Below, one piece after another: positions 35,861 to 48,252 of a stretch of 64,000 nt of DNA; position 1 is the first letter of the stretch; every line of letters begins with the position of its first letter. Below the pieces are notes generated by a model that was not told the origin of the DNA, did no database searches, and saw only the letters and a program-made list of their open reading frames with translations. The DNA is from Anaeramoeba flamelloides. Its lineage: Eukaryota; Metamonada; Anaeramoebidae. The stretch spans positions 6,317,501 through 6,381,500 of the forward strand of contig JANTQA010000008.1 in NCBI GenBank assembly GCA_027625915.1, read 5' to 3'. Position numbers and translations under genes: made by a program.

Positions 35861-36961
35861 TACTTAAAAGCAATTGAACAAGTACAAAATTTAATGAGAA
35901 TAGAAAAGGTGAAAAACGACTTTTCATATATCAGCACAAAAGAACAAAAAATAGAATCTAAATCTGATTCAGATATAAATTTTGATTCTGATTCTGATTC
36001 CAATACTAGCACTGACACTGAAGACGAAAACGAATACGAAAAACAACAACCCCAAAATAATAATCAACAGAAAAGGCAAGAAAATGAAGATTTGATGTTT
36101 GACTTAGGTGGATTTAGTGTTTCAAATGTAAAAAACAATGAAAATCAACGACAACGGGTACAAACCAGTATTGTTGCCCAAAACAATCCAAAACCAGAAA
36201 ATTCTTCAAAACCAAAAACTGAAGGGGAATCTCTTATCGATCTAGAGCTCGACTTTCTCGGCCCATCTACAACAACACAAACTCAAAATAAAACGACTTC
36301 AAACGAAAACACATTTCGTTCTAATCCAAATAATCAACAGAACATGAACAATACTCGTCAAGGGATAAATTCATTTTACCCAACTAATACCCAATTTTCA
36401 AATCAAAACATTTATTCTAACCAATATAGAGGGGGGGTGAAGAATAACAATAACAACATGGGGAGAAGGATGAACAATAATAATATGGGTAGAGGAACAG
36501 GAACGAATAATACAAATATCATGATTGGGAATAATTTTAATAATACAACTAAAACCCAAGAAAAAAGCAATGATTTTAATTTAGATTTTTTAATGGGAGG
36601 CCAAACACAAAATAAGCAACAAACACAAACACAAAATCAAAACAAACAACAAACACAAACACAGAATATTCAAAATCAAGTAAAGCAAAACACAGATAAT
36701 GAATTTGATATATTTTTCTCGAAAAAATCTTCAACCCAACAAAACCAACAGGTGGGATTAAATAAACAGCCCCAACAGGGGCAACAAAATAAGCAAACCA
36801 ATCAAAACAATCAATTCCAAAAATATCAAAAACGGCAACAAAGTTTATTCCAAACAACAAATCAGCAAAATACCGAAAAACCAGAAGAGGAAGATGATTT
36901 TGATGATTTTTTTTCCTCTCGAAAATCAAGATTTTTAAAATTCAAAAAATCTCAAAATTAA
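32585..36961 (+). CDS. VHS-GAT (TOM1-like) clathrin/ubiquitin adaptor, four exons
   Basis: Exons 32585-32709, 32832-32907, 33074-33713 and 35871-36961 join in phase to about 643 aa. Residues 1-145 form a VHS domain: LIHEATSETEHEPNMKKNLS, KDLAQELKCRLKKKNLTIRF, LLDMCAKNLKGTFVKNL. Residues about 188-285 form a GAT three-helix bundle (PEELKKVIQDLDVIKETVNL onward), which in this family binds Arf, ubiquitin or other partners. The tail is Asn/Gln-rich with a Ser/Asp repeat. It contains a clathrin-box type LIDLE at about 402-406, acidic-phenylalanine motifs (DFNLDFL, DDFDDFF) and no folded ear domain, so it is TOM1-like more than GGA-like. It should link ubiquitinated cargo to clathrin on endosomes or trans-Golgi. 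Exon 4 is assigned by exact phase fit and family logic across a 2.16 kb intron; it could instead be a separate gene starting at 35894. Confidence 0.82.
34640..35700 (+). repeat. Dispersed repeat family R2, copy in an intron
   Basis: Matches the 13600-15240 copy in order and on the same strand but lacks its middle segment. It appears broken and non-coding. Confidence 0.55.
35821..35857. repeat. AT dinucleotide microsatellite
   Basis: Uninterrupted alternating T and A, ending 13 bases before the predicted acceptor of the VHS-GAT gene. Confidence 0.9.
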
Positions 36962-37750
36962 TTTCATTCTTTAGTAATAAAAAAATAAATCCCTTTTTTA
37001 GGATTTATAAAAATTGGAAATCAACTTATAAAATTAAAGTCAAAAATATTTAATAAAAGAAAACAAAATAAAATTAATTGTTTATATATTTTATTTAAAA
37101 TTCAAATTAGTTGAAATTTAATATTGATCATAATTGTATTTTGAATTATTTTATTTCAAAAGGGTTTGAATTTTTTTTTTTTTTTTTTGAGATTTAAAAA
37201 ATAATTTTTGATTCTTTACTCAATTAAAATAAGTGTTATCTTTATTTGATGTTATGTGAGAAATAAAATTCAATATTGTAAATAGAAAAAAAGCTTTAAA
37301 AGAATACATTTTAATAGAAAGTCAAACAATGACAAATTACAAGTCTTTTGGGATTTAGATGAAGATTATTAAAAAAATTAAGTATCCTAAAAAAAAATTC
37401 TAAATTCTTTGAATAAAACAAGTTAACATTTAAAAAGGCAATTGTTTATTCCTTTTTTCACTTATTTTATACTTTATATTCAAGTATATTTAAAAAATTT
37501 TATCCACCCTCTAATAGTTTCAAATTTAGTTAAAACGAAGTGTAGTAATAGTGGATTTTAATTTTCGGAGCATTGGAGTAAAAATTTGAAATGTGGGTCT
37601 AAATGGTTATTCCACTTAATAAATATTCAAAAAAAAAAAAAAAAAAAACAGTTTTTAAAAATTAAAAAGATTTCTTTACTCAACATTCTTTTATGTTAAT
37701 AAATGCAGTTATTCATACAAGTAATATCCACTGGTTATAAAATACAAATA

Positions 37751-37947
37751 CAGTCAGTTTCACTTTTAAGGCACAAACTTTCAACAAAATTTAAGGCACA
37801 ATAAAAATCTCAAATTAAGGCACAAAATTTGGAATTTTTTTTTTTACAATTTATTTTTCTAGAATTTGATTTTTGTGCTTTAATTTAAGATTTTTTTTGT
37901 GCCTTAAATTTCGTTGAAAGTTTGTGCCTTATAAGTGGAACTGACTG
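37751..37947. mobile_element. CAGT palindromic MITE, copy D (197 bp)
   Basis: TA-flanked. Left end CAGTCAGTTTCACTTTTAAG, right end CTTATAAGTGGAACTGACTG, same palindromic interior as copies A-C. Confidence 0.85.
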
Positions 37948-38614
37948 TAGTACCTAATTCATAAATGTAAAGTATCTTATTAAAAATAATTTTTCTATTG
38001 ATATAAAAGACTTTTCCAAAAATTTAGGGTATTTTTTTTACATTTCAAATAAAAATTTCTCTGTGTTTGTGAAACTATTAGTTAAGTGGAAATAATATCA
38101 ATTTAAAGGCTATTTTTTATACTAAATCCAATTGATGCTAATTTTATTCAATATTTATATCACATTTAAAATATTTATATAGAAAGATTCAATCTTTTTA
38201 GATAAAACAATGCATAAACAATTTCAATAAATAAACGGATTATATGATAAGGGACCAAAAATTTTTTTAAGAATGAATTACTTTTATAAGTTTTAAATTC
38301 TATTAGAGATTTTTTTTAAGATTAAACAAGTTATGAAATAGTTTTTTTTCGCTCAAAAATACGAAAATATAACCCTTTTTTTGACACCTGAAAAATATCT
38401 TAAAAAATTGAGATCAGTAATTTTTATTATCTTTTATTAATGTTATATAATACTAACAAATAAATTTAATTATTATCATGCATCAAGAAATGATAAATTG
38501 GTGATTTTGGAGATTAATTTTTTTTTTTTTAGAATGTTTTTTATGTAGGAAATTTTGTAATAAATTTTCCCTCTCTTATTGGAATTAACTTTATTTTTCT
38601 TAACCCTTGCACAA

Positions 38615-38615
<1 letters not shown>

Positions 38616-38680
<65 letters not shown>
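38616..38680. repeat. AAT trinucleotide microsatellite
   Basis: About 21 perfect AAT units. Confidence 0.9.
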
Positions 38681-38681
<1 letters not shown>

Positions 38682-41600
38682 TAATTGCCCTTGAAATGTA
38701 ATTTTAAATATAAATTTTTAGAAAAAATTTCATGGATCAAGTATTATTATTAAATAATAACATTAAAAAGAAAACTTTAATTAATAAATAAATTTTTATA
38801 TGAATTGGTAAAAAATAAAAAAAGAACTTGAAATAATTTGTTCATCATTTTAAAAATTTTTTCTTAGTTTTTTACAATTTTATTATTTTTGTTATGTACA
38901 TTGGTCAAAAAAAATGAAGTTTTTAAAATTTTATTTTTTTATAAAAATTTGTCTTAACATCAAAAAAATAGACTTTTAAGGATTTAAGTATATCATTATT
39001 TATTGATCAAAACTTTTTAGGTATGTTACGAAAGAAAAATAAGATCTAAAATTATTTTTGTTACTAATTTATCAATTACATCTAAACTCTTTTTCAAATA
39101 AAAGGGTATAAAAAATTTGATGAATAATTCAAAATTGAATCAAGTTAATTGTGCTATCATTCTAAAATCTAAGAAACCCTTTAAAACATAAAAAAAAAAA
39201 CACCCAACTGGATATTCAAATCTCATTAAAACAAAATGATAAAAATTAAAATTCAATATTTTGAAAAATGGTGTGGTCTTTTATTTGAAATGAGAACTCT
39301 CATTGTGTAAATTGTAAGGGAAAAATTATAAAATCAATGTAAAACTTGAAAAGGGTGGATTGAGAAAAAGTTCCTTACATTTTAAAGATAATTAACAGGT
39401 CAAACTTTTGTTCTTGAAATTCTCATTTTCAAGTTAAAGCCTTAATAAACGGGGTATTTTATTGGGATGTTTTTTCTTTATTTCTCTTTTCTTTCTTCCA
39501 TGCATCAATCCAATAATTGTCTTTCTTAATTCCTATATCTAACTCATTTGAAATCAAACTTATACTGTTTCCCATTTAAATATTGGTAGACCATTTCCAA
39601 ATTGGTTTCTTCTTATCTTGCTTTTTCAATTTCTAACTGATCAATATCCATAAATAAATAAAAATGAAAAAAAAATGAATAATTAAAATATAAAATCACC
39701 AATAATTAATTATCTTATTGAAAATCAAATTCGATGGTATTGATGATTTGGGAGGTCTGCCCTTTTGTTTGAAAAAAAGTATAATTTTTTCGTATTGCAA
39801 AGAATTTTTTTTTATTTCTATTGATTACTGACTAGAATTAATTTCTATTTGGTATCATAAATTGATGATATAAATATATATAATTATATATGAAAAAAAA
39901 AAATCATATTTTTTATTCATTGTAAAATTTGGAAGTCTTTTCAAATACATAATTTTTTACACTGAATTATTTGGTCAACAGTTTTAAGACAGATTTATAA
40001 TTGTTTTTTTTTTTAAATTTTTATCTTTTCTAATTTTTTGGCATTTTTAGTCTAATAAATTTTAGAAAAAAACAATACTATTTAATTGGTGATCATATAT
40101 CATTTTTTTTTTATATCTTGGTTTCTTGATTGATAGATTTATTTTTCACAAAAAAAAAATTTAATAAATTTTTCACAAACTTCAAAATTTAATATTCATA
40201 GATATATTTTTTCATTTCTTATACTTATTATTAAATATTTGATAAAGATAAATTTTAATAATTAATTTATATTTCGAGATTGGGGTAAATCACTTTATTT
40301 AGTAATAAACTTTTGAATATTTTTTAAAGCGCTTTGCTAATATGAAATTATTTATAAAATTGTTTTTTAGAGATATTCGGTATATCTTGACTTTATTTTA
40401 TCAAAAATTATTCATATAAATTTTATTATTTTTAAAGAAAGTATTAAATTTCATTTTTATCTTAAATTCATTATTTATTGGATTTTTATAAGAAAAAAAT
40501 GAAATTTTAACCTTTCTTTTCACTTATTAATTTATTATATTCGTTACAAAATTGTTTAATGATACTTGTAAAAGATCAATATATTTATCTTTTAATTCCA
40601 ATAATTTCTATTAAATGTATTTTTTTTTTTTTTTTTTTTACCTTGCTGAATCTTCTTTAAATTGGGAAGAAGAGTTACAAAGAAAAAAGCACAAGTCGTT
40701 ACTTATTAATAATGTGATATCGACATACAGTATAATTATTAACTTAAAAATAAAATCCAAATGGAAAAAAGCCTAAAAATATACAAAGAGTGAAAAAAAA
40801 ATCGGATCAATAAGAAATAAGAAAAGAAATTACAACAATTAAAAAATTATTCCCCCACTGAGAAATAAGAATCAATTATCAAATTAAATTAAATCAATTG
40901 TAAATATCGTGTTTTTGATTTTGGTTGTTCTTAATTAAAGATAGTATTGGTTTTTTTTTTTTTTTTTGATTTTTTACCAAATGTTTCTGATTAACTCTTT
41001 TCAAATTTGTTTTAATTTCTTTTTTTTTTTTTTGCTTTTTTCTTTATGGTTTTTTGTTTTTACTTTTTGATTTTTTGTTTTTACTTTTTAAACATATATA
41101 TAAGCAAGGTCTAGTGTCTTTGTCCATCAATACTCATTAAATCTCTGCTTTTACAATTAATTTTCCTTTGATGAAATTTAAGTTAAAGGACATCTAGATT
41201 GTAATTAACACATCTTCTATAATAACAATTCAAGACCATTTTCAATTGATTAATCAACTTGTTTATTAAATACTTTTAATTTTTTTCTCCCCAAGAAGTA
41301 AAAAAAATACAGGAAAATAAAAAATTATTTTGATTATGTTAAAATCTTGAATGTTTATATATTACAGTTTTGGAAAAAAAGTGAAACAATAGTCCATGTT
41401 TTTATTTTAAGTCAAGATTTTTAATTCAAAAAATCTCAAGATTAATTTCATTTGATAAAAATAAAAAAAAATCCCTTTTTCAAGATTAAGAAACAAATTA
41501 AATTAATTCAAACCAAAATATCACTAATTGATAAATATCCATAAATAAAGTTAATTGCAAAATAAAAAGATCAAAATTTTCATTCGGCTTTACCATAAAA

Positions 41601-42295
41601 AAACACAGCTCTCAAAATTGAATAAAAATTATCAAAGTTCCAATTCGAAAAGGGAAATATTAAATTAAGCTTTCTTTTGAGAATTAAAAATTTGAAAAAT
41701 TCCTTGATTTTAAAAAGTCTTTTTTTGGACAGCTGAATGAAATTTTTGTTCCATTAATTTTGAAACAAATAGTCTTTAAAAAAAGAGTTTGTTCTTTTTT
41801 TTACAAACACCTTTACTAGACTAATTTTCAAATCAAAAGTTAGAATGTGATCAAATATTTTAGAACTTTTTACACAAAAATCTAAAAAGTGATCAAACGA
41901 GAGTTTTTTATGAAAAATCTTTATCTTTGCTTCTATAGACTCTTTTAAAAGAATTGCTTGACTGTTAAAAAATTAGTCTTATGTAACTGTCAAGATGTTC
42001 CAAAAAAATTCATCTATTTTTGTTAAATGAAAAGAAAAGAGACCAATCAGCAAATCGTCTAAAATAACAACTTTAATCCAATCTATATTCTTAAATCTAT
42101 GAGTTTCAAAATTCAACTTTAATATTTCAGAGTAAAAACAAAGTATTACTTCTTTCAGTAAATTTAAAGCCCCAAAAAGAAAAAACTCAAAAAAATGAGA
42201 CAGACAAAACAGAGATTCAATAATTCTACTTTAAATTTTTATTTTTTTAACTTTTATATTTTTTCGAAAAAACTTTTGAGTTAATTTTTCCAAAA

Positions 42296-45200
42296 ATGAC
42301 CTCAACAAAGGAAATTATCAAACCATTAACCGATCCAGAAGTAGTAGAACACTTAAAAAAGGCAGGGGAAATTGCTGATCAGGTAATGACCAAATTAGTT
42401 CAACAATGTAAACCAGGCCAAAAAGTCGCTCTTCTTTGTACCAGATCTGATAATTTGATCGTCAAAAAACTTAATGCACTCGACTTAGACGAGGAAATAA
42501 CAAAGGGTGTTTCCTTTCCAACTTCCATTTCATTTACCGAAATGGCTGGGTTTTATTCACCATTGTCTGGTAAAGAAATAAAAGCAATTGAAAAGGGGGA
42601 TCTCTTAAAAATGTAAATTTCTTTCTTTTTTTTTTTTTTTTTATTCAAAAACAAAAAAACATTTTTTTGCTTTTTGTTTTTTTTTTTTAATTTTTTTTTT
42701 TTTTTAAAATGTTTTTTTTTTGTTCAGCCTTGGTAAATTTGTTATTCCCAAATTTTTCTTTTCATTTTTTTCGCCTTGTCCAAAATGGACTTTTTCACGG
42801 ATTGTTGTTTGTTTGGATTTACACCTCTCTTATTTACTTAATAAAAAAGAAAATTTTTTTTTTAAAAGAAACTTTTCATAAAAAAAAGCTGTCAAAATTG
42901 CTACGAGAAAAAATACACTCAAAATTATTTGGATCAATTTTAGTCTAAATAATTTGGCCATTACAGATTCAAATTGATTCCACTAAAGAGCTACTTTGAC
43001 TTTTTTTTTTTTTTTTTTTTTTGCAATTAACAATTGTTCAGCAAGATTCAATTTATTCGATTGTTTTTTTTTTTTTTTTTTTATAATTCTTCTCGTTTTA
43101 AGGTTCAAGTTTTTATTGTGGGTCTTGATGTGTAGTCTTTATTCACCCTTATTGTTTGAGAATAGAGTGATCACCGAGAGAAAAACTGTCTCAAAAAATA
43201 AAAAGTGTCAAACAGAAATAAAATCAAAAAATTGTGAAAGTTTGATGATTAACAGTTCTTTGTGAAATGGATTTTTTTTGAAATAAATTAATACATCTAT
43301 TCACACGAATTTATTATTTTTTGAAAAAATCAATTTTATTAAAAACTTTAGTTTTTCAATTTCTTCTCGATCCAAAAAAATAAATCATCTATCATATTTT
43401 ATTTAATAATCTAAATCGTTCAAAAATTCAAAAACAAAAATAAAATTAAATCAAATTCAAATAAAAAGTGATAATTTATTCCTATATTAAAGTTAAAAAA
43501 AAAATTAATACTATGTTGAATAAAAATCTAAATTTGAAGCAAAGGTGGAAATGTTAATAAAAAAAAAACGAGTATATATATTATTATAATATTATAATAA
43601 TTTGAATTCATAACTTTGATAATAAACTCTTTTTTTAAAATTAACAACCTTTTATTTTTCAATAAAACATAAGCAATTAAAATCAATAAATCTTTTACTT
43701 GTTTTTAATTAATAAATTATTCAAGCCAAAATTAATAAATTTATTTTTATTAAATTTTGAAATCACAACTCTTACATTTTTTTTTTAATTTTTAATAAAA
43801 AACATTTTTCTTGACTGAGACATCGATTACAGCAATTTCAAACCTGGTGCGACGATTTAACTTAACTTTTAATTTCAATTTTCATTCAACTTTTAGTGAA
43901 CACCAAGATCTGTTAAAACTAAATCAAGGTTTTAACATCAAAACTCAAGAATACCTGAATGAAAAGCTTCGTAAACAACTTTTCACTTTTTCTTTTAAAC
44001 TTTTTTGAAATTATTTTAAAAAAATTCTAATTTATCAGGGATCTTGTATATTAAGGACAATACCAGAAGATTCGAGTCCAAAATAATAACAATCTTCCTT
44101 TTCAATTGAAAGGAGTTTAAAGAAATTTTAATGAAAATTTTAAGTTAAGTTAAATCGTGCGCACCAGGTTTGAAACGGCTGTAAATTTCCAATACAATTC
44201 AATTTTTTTAACTAAATTGTTTATTTAACATAAATGACGTTTCGTTTTACAATTTATTAGTGTTATCACAAGCTCCACCTTGGATAAATAAATAAATACA
44301 AAAGTATTTGAATATCAATTCATAATTTTGACTGGTTACTCATTTGAATAAATCCTTCTTGAAAATTAATAATCCTTATTCTCAAATATATTTTATAAGT
44401 TACAAGTTTGGAATTCTTTGTTTGTTTCAAATTAGAATGAAAGAAAAGATGAATACATTCAAATAATATAAATCTATATATATATCATGTGATTTCTCAT
44501 TTTTCATAATATTTTTTTCCAATCTCTTTCTAATAAAACTCAAACGATAAACTATTTGAAAAGTCCAATAATTTCCGAGTATTAAACAATTTTTGAAAAA
44601 TAGATTTATTCTCGAATAAAAAAAGCAAATTTATCACACCACGATAAAGAGGCCATGAATATCTTGCACATGTGATATAAATCTGATAAAATAAAATCTG
44701 TTTTTTATATTATTTAAGTGAAGTTAAATAATTATCACACTTTTATCATAATGTGACAAATTTACTTTTTTTAAAGTTATGATTATTTTTAAAAAAATAA
44801 AGTGAAAATTGATAAAGAGAAAAGAGAACAAGAAAGAAAAATTAAAGAAATTTGAAAAAGTAAAAGAAAAAAACTGGACGAAATTATAAAAAAGGAAATA
44901 TGTCGACGATAAAAAAATTAGTCAACAAAAAGAAAAATGAAAAAAAAAAAAATAAAAGTTTTCTTAATATGAATTTTTATATCTTCTTTAAAAAACAACG
45001 CAACTATTAATTAAATGAAAATTTTTTTAATCTTGAATTAATTTCCAAATTTCGATACTATAGCGATCTTGGTGTTCAAATTGATGGATATTCTGCAATT
45101 GTGAATCAATCAATTGTTGTTGGAAATACTGAGACAAATCCTGTTACTGGCGATATTGCCAAGTTATTGTCAACAGGTAAAAAAATTATGAGTGAGTGTA

Positions 45201-45970
45201 TTGCTAATATTAGACCAGGAGTAACAAATACAGCTATTACAAAAATCATTACTGATATTGAAAAAGAAAGCGAAATAAAAATGGTTACAGATGTATATTC
45301 ACACTCCATGGAGAAAGATGTTGATGAAGGCACAAGAAAAATTGCAATGGTTGGTAATAAGGAATTGAGTGTCGAAAAAATTACCTTTGAAGAAAATGAA
45401 ATTTACACTCTTGACGTCTTACTTACAACAGGAAACGGAAAACTCCATGTTTCTGATCATCGACCAACCATCTTTAAAAGAGATAAAAAAAAGGCACATC
45501 AATTAGGCACAAAGGCAGGACGACAAGTTTTATCCTATGTCAAAAGAAACCATCTTAATTTCCCATTCCACACAAAGGAATTTAAATCTATTGACAAGGC
45601 ATGGTTCGGATGTAAAGAGTGTACAAAGGCCGGTTTATTCATCCCATATAGCACACAGCAGGGATCAAAAAACGAGCCAATCGTTAACTTTAAAGCAACA
45701 GTCATGATCCTTGCTGAAGAAACAGTTAAAGTTACCGGTATTTACGAACCACCTATGTTCCTTGATCTCACAGAAAAGGTTGTTGAAAAGAAAGAAGAAA
45801 CAAATGAAAATGAAATAAAGAAAGAAACAAATGAAAAGAAAAAAACCGATTTAAAAGGAAAAGGCAGAGGTAGAGGTAGAGGAAAAGGAAGAGGCAGAGG
45901 TAGAGGGAAAAAAAAGGGAAAAGGACGTGGTCGTGGCAAAAAAAAAAACAAGAAAAAGAAAAAGAAATAA
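42296..45970 (+). CDS. PA2G4: PA2G4/EBP1-like protein (MetAP2-fold pseudoenzyme), two exons
   Basis: Exon 1 (42296-42612) encodes KGVSFPTSISFTEMAG and SPLSG ... EKGDLLK. Exon 2 (45064-45970) resumes IDLGVQIDGYSAIVNQSIVV. The split Ile codon (AT + C) restores KIDLGVQIDG, matching KIDLGVHVDG of human PA2G4, which fixes the junction. 407 aa against about 394 in human. The fold is that of methionine aminopeptidase 2, but positions that bind metal are altered (for example LDV where MetAP2 has a Glu ligand, and FKATV where it has FEHT), as in EBP1. It should therefore be a ribosome-associated, RNA-binding protein, not a peptidase. The C-terminus is a Lys/Arg/Gly tail (RGRGRGK repeats, then poly-Lys, from about residue 365), longer and more Gly/Arg-rich than the human tail, likely for rRNA binding. 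Confidence 0.92.
42613..45063 (+). other. 2.45 kb intron of the PA2G4-like gene
   Basis: Donor GTAAAT, acceptor CTATAG. Long T tracts lie near the donor (about 42628-42706, 43000-43022, 43064-43082), and a TA-flanked inverted-repeat element (43830-44181) is inserted. Open frames inside it are Phe-rich or fall in that element. Confidence 0.85.
43830..44181. mobile_element. CAGC-type inverted-repeat MITE within an intron
   Basis: Left end CAGCAATTTCAAACCTGGTG, right end CACCAGGTTTGAAACGGCTG, TA on both sides, 352 bases. Arms are clear for about 40 bases and fade inward. The termini resemble those at 52566 (CAGCCGTTCC) and 54470 (CAGCTGTTCC), so the three may share one transposase family. Confidence 0.75.
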
Positions 45971-46369
45971 TAAATTGATTTTTTTAAAAAGAATAATATT
46001 ATTTAAAATACTATGAAAAAATGATTATTGAACTTTACAAGCGTTTTGTTTTTTTTTGTTTTTTTGATAATTGTCCATTTTAAAACAAATATTAATATAT
46101 TATTTTATTTATTAATAAAATAAAAAGATGGTAATCATTAGTCTCCCTTTTAGAATAAAATTATTATTTGATCCAAGACAATTTTTTTTTTTTCTGTTTA
46201 TTATTTTTTTTTTTTTCTCATCAAAATATTATTTTTATTGGCAATTTTATTTAATTATTCATGAAGGGTCAAGCACTTATCGTGAATTTGCTCAGTGTTC
46301 AAGGAGTAGTTTTACCAAAAATGATATTGTGAAATGCAACTTCTTTTTATTGACAAATATTCAAATAAC

Positions 46370-47240
46370 AAAAAAAATATTCAAAACTCTTTTTCAGTCA
46401 AAGGGCCCAGTTTTATTAGAGAAATAGAGCATATTCTAAACCCCTATTCAAAATTTTTAACACACCAAAATTCGATTTGTGAAAAAAAAAACTTATTTAA
46501 TCAATTCTAGAAGATTTACCAAATTAGAACCATTCACTAATTGAAATGTTAACACCCTTTTATAAATTACAATACTCACAAAACAATAAATAAATAATTA
46601 TCAATACTAATAAATCATGGGTGTGTTAAAAATTTTAGCGAGAGCAAAACAAAAAAATACATTTAGTAAATTTGTTTAAATTCTATTAGGATTCTTGATC
46701 GATCAAATGGTTAGATACTGCCAACTAATTTTATTTGAGTTCTTCTATTTGGAACAACCAAACTTTAACCTAATATAAACCTTGTAGAAAAATTTTGATC
46801 CAACGAAGCAAATTACGTAATTCAAACAATGAAATGAAAACAAAAACTAAAAGATGAAAAAATGATTTTCATATTTTACCAAAATCAAAATTATCTCAAA
46901 TTTCAATGAAATTGTATTATTGTGATTGTTTGGAACGTTTTATCTGTGTGGAAAATTTTGAATTTTAGTTTATTAGTATAATCCAGTATTCTTCTCAAAA
47001 TAAAATTTTTCAATTTTCTTATCCAATAACTGTTTCAATTTTCAGCAATTGTTTTTTTTCTTGCTTTTCCATTTTTTTTCTTTTTTTTATTTAAAAGTAA
47101 ATTTGAAAAAAAATGTTTGAAAATCCAAATGAACATCAAGAAAATTGATGCTTTGAAATTTCTTTTAAAATTCAGAGTTTTACTTTTAAAAATTCTTATT
47201 GTCAACAATATTAATTTTCCAAAGAAATTGAGAGATTTTA
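46370..47240 (+). repeat. Dispersed repeat R3, interrupted copy
   Basis: The ends (46370-46445 and about 47000-47240) match 31060-30690 in inverted orientation. The middle 530 bases are absent there and are instead shared with 48066-48610, so they were inserted later. Confidence 0.5.
46450..46640. mobile_element. AACACACC inverted-repeat MITE, copy 1
   Basis: Left end CAAAATTTTTAACACACC and right end GGTGTGTTAAAAATTTT are exact inverted partners about 190 bases apart. A second copy lies at about 48066-48252, and similarity between the two neighbourhoods continues for some 340 bases to the right of the element. Confidence 0.7.
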
Positions 47241-48002
47241 CAAAAGTGGTTCAATGAAAGTTGTAACCATATTTTTTTTATTATTTAATTGTTTTGGAAA
47301 ATTTATAGTTTGATCGTTTATTTCTTTTATGAATATTAATTTTAATCCGAAATTTATTATTAATCTTATTTCTAAATAGTTTAAAGTTATTTGATTCTTA
47401 AAAGAGTGTGAATTTTTCATTTTTGTTTCAAGAACTTTGAGTGAAATCAAGTTTTTATTTATAACAGTGTAACTAAGTTACACTTCAGAACTGGCAAAGC
47501 TGTGTTTAAAATTAAAATATCAAGAGACTAAAATTGAAAATTCTTTACCCCCCTTTGATACTTTTTTCTAAAAATAATTTTTTTTTTATAAATTGTATAT
47601 ATTATGAAATTCATCATACAATAAACCTTTATTTTATTTTTTTTTCCATTGGTATTATAAAGCCCGAAAAGTTTATATAAGTGGACTTTTTCCCAATTTC
47701 AATTTCAAAATGATTTTATCTCATAATTTATTATGGATTATCCTAATTTTATATAGAATGTGGATTTTAATACAATACATTATTCAATATAAATGATATA
47801 AAAGTTCTTGAATTAAAGAAAATCCCCAAATATAACTAATTTGTTTTTTTATTTTTATTCAATTTAAAAAAACATTGATTTATATAATTTTTTTTTAACA
47901 TTCTGGAAGGAAATATGAAGATAAAATGAAAATTAATTTCGTTTACCTCCTAATTCGCTTAACCGCCTATTTATCTGAATACATACACACTTATGCACAC
48001 GC

Positions 48003-48005
48003 ACT

Positions 48006-48042
<37 letters not shown>
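48003..48042. repeat. CA then TA compound microsatellite
   Basis: CACACA run passing into TATATA, next to the second AACACACC element. Confidence 0.85.
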
Positions 48043-48065
48043 GTATAAATATAAACTCCAAATCA

Positions 48066-48252
48066 AAATTTTTAACACACCAAAATTTAATTTAAAAAAA
48101 AAAAACTTATTTAATCAATTCTAGAAGAAATGTCAAATTAGAACCATTCACTAATTTCAATCTCAATAATTATTTATAAATTACAATACTCAAAAAAATA
48201 ATAAATAAATAAATATCAATACAAATAAATCAAGGGAGTGTTAAAAATTTTT
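48066..48252. mobile_element. AACACACC inverted-repeat MITE, copy 2
   Basis: Left end CAAAATTTTTAACACACC, right end GGAGTGTTAAAAATTTTT. Interior shares CTTATTTAATCAATTCTAGA and GAACCATTCACTAATT with copy 1. Confidence 0.65.

Larger units (their letters stand above)
33714..35870 (+). other. 2.16 kb intron of the VHS-GAT gene, filled with repeats
   Basis: Donor GTAAGT at 33714, acceptor CTTAAAAG at 35870, just after an AT microsatellite. The intron contains repeat R2 (about 34640-35700) and, at about 34365-34580, two tandem units of a roughly 130-base repeat (CAACCTCTACACCACATTTA and CGTAACACCTAACTCACATT) with a third relative at about 28085-28215. The other introns of this gene are 122 and 166 bases. 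Confidence 0.65.
36962..42295. other. AT-rich intergenic stretch
   Basis: No supported gene. Contents: one CAGT MITE (37751-37947), an A tract near 37630, an AAT microsatellite (38616-38680) and T tracts. A minus-strand stretch at about 39500-39655 has protein-like composition but is broken and unidentified. The last 500 bases before 42296 show nothing specific. Confidence 0.55.

Noticed and set aside
28970-37930. Palindromic repeats read as regulatory hairpins or terminators
   Set aside because: Constant length, TA flanks and shared termini fit a transposable MITE family better.
39500-39655. Protein-like composition on the minus strand
   Set aside because: Broken, short and without any recognisable domain; could be an old element or pseudogene but cannot be supported.
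42709-43265. Open frames inside the PA2G4 intron
   Set aside because: Phe-rich translations of T tracts, and the exon junction is fixed by the split codon on either side of them.
43811-44008. 65-codon frame in the PA2G4 intron
   Set aside because: Lies within an inverted-repeat element and starts in its terminal region; no protein signature.
46128-46427. 99-codon plus-strand frame
   Set aside because: T-rich first half and overlap with dispersed repeat R3; no homology recognised.
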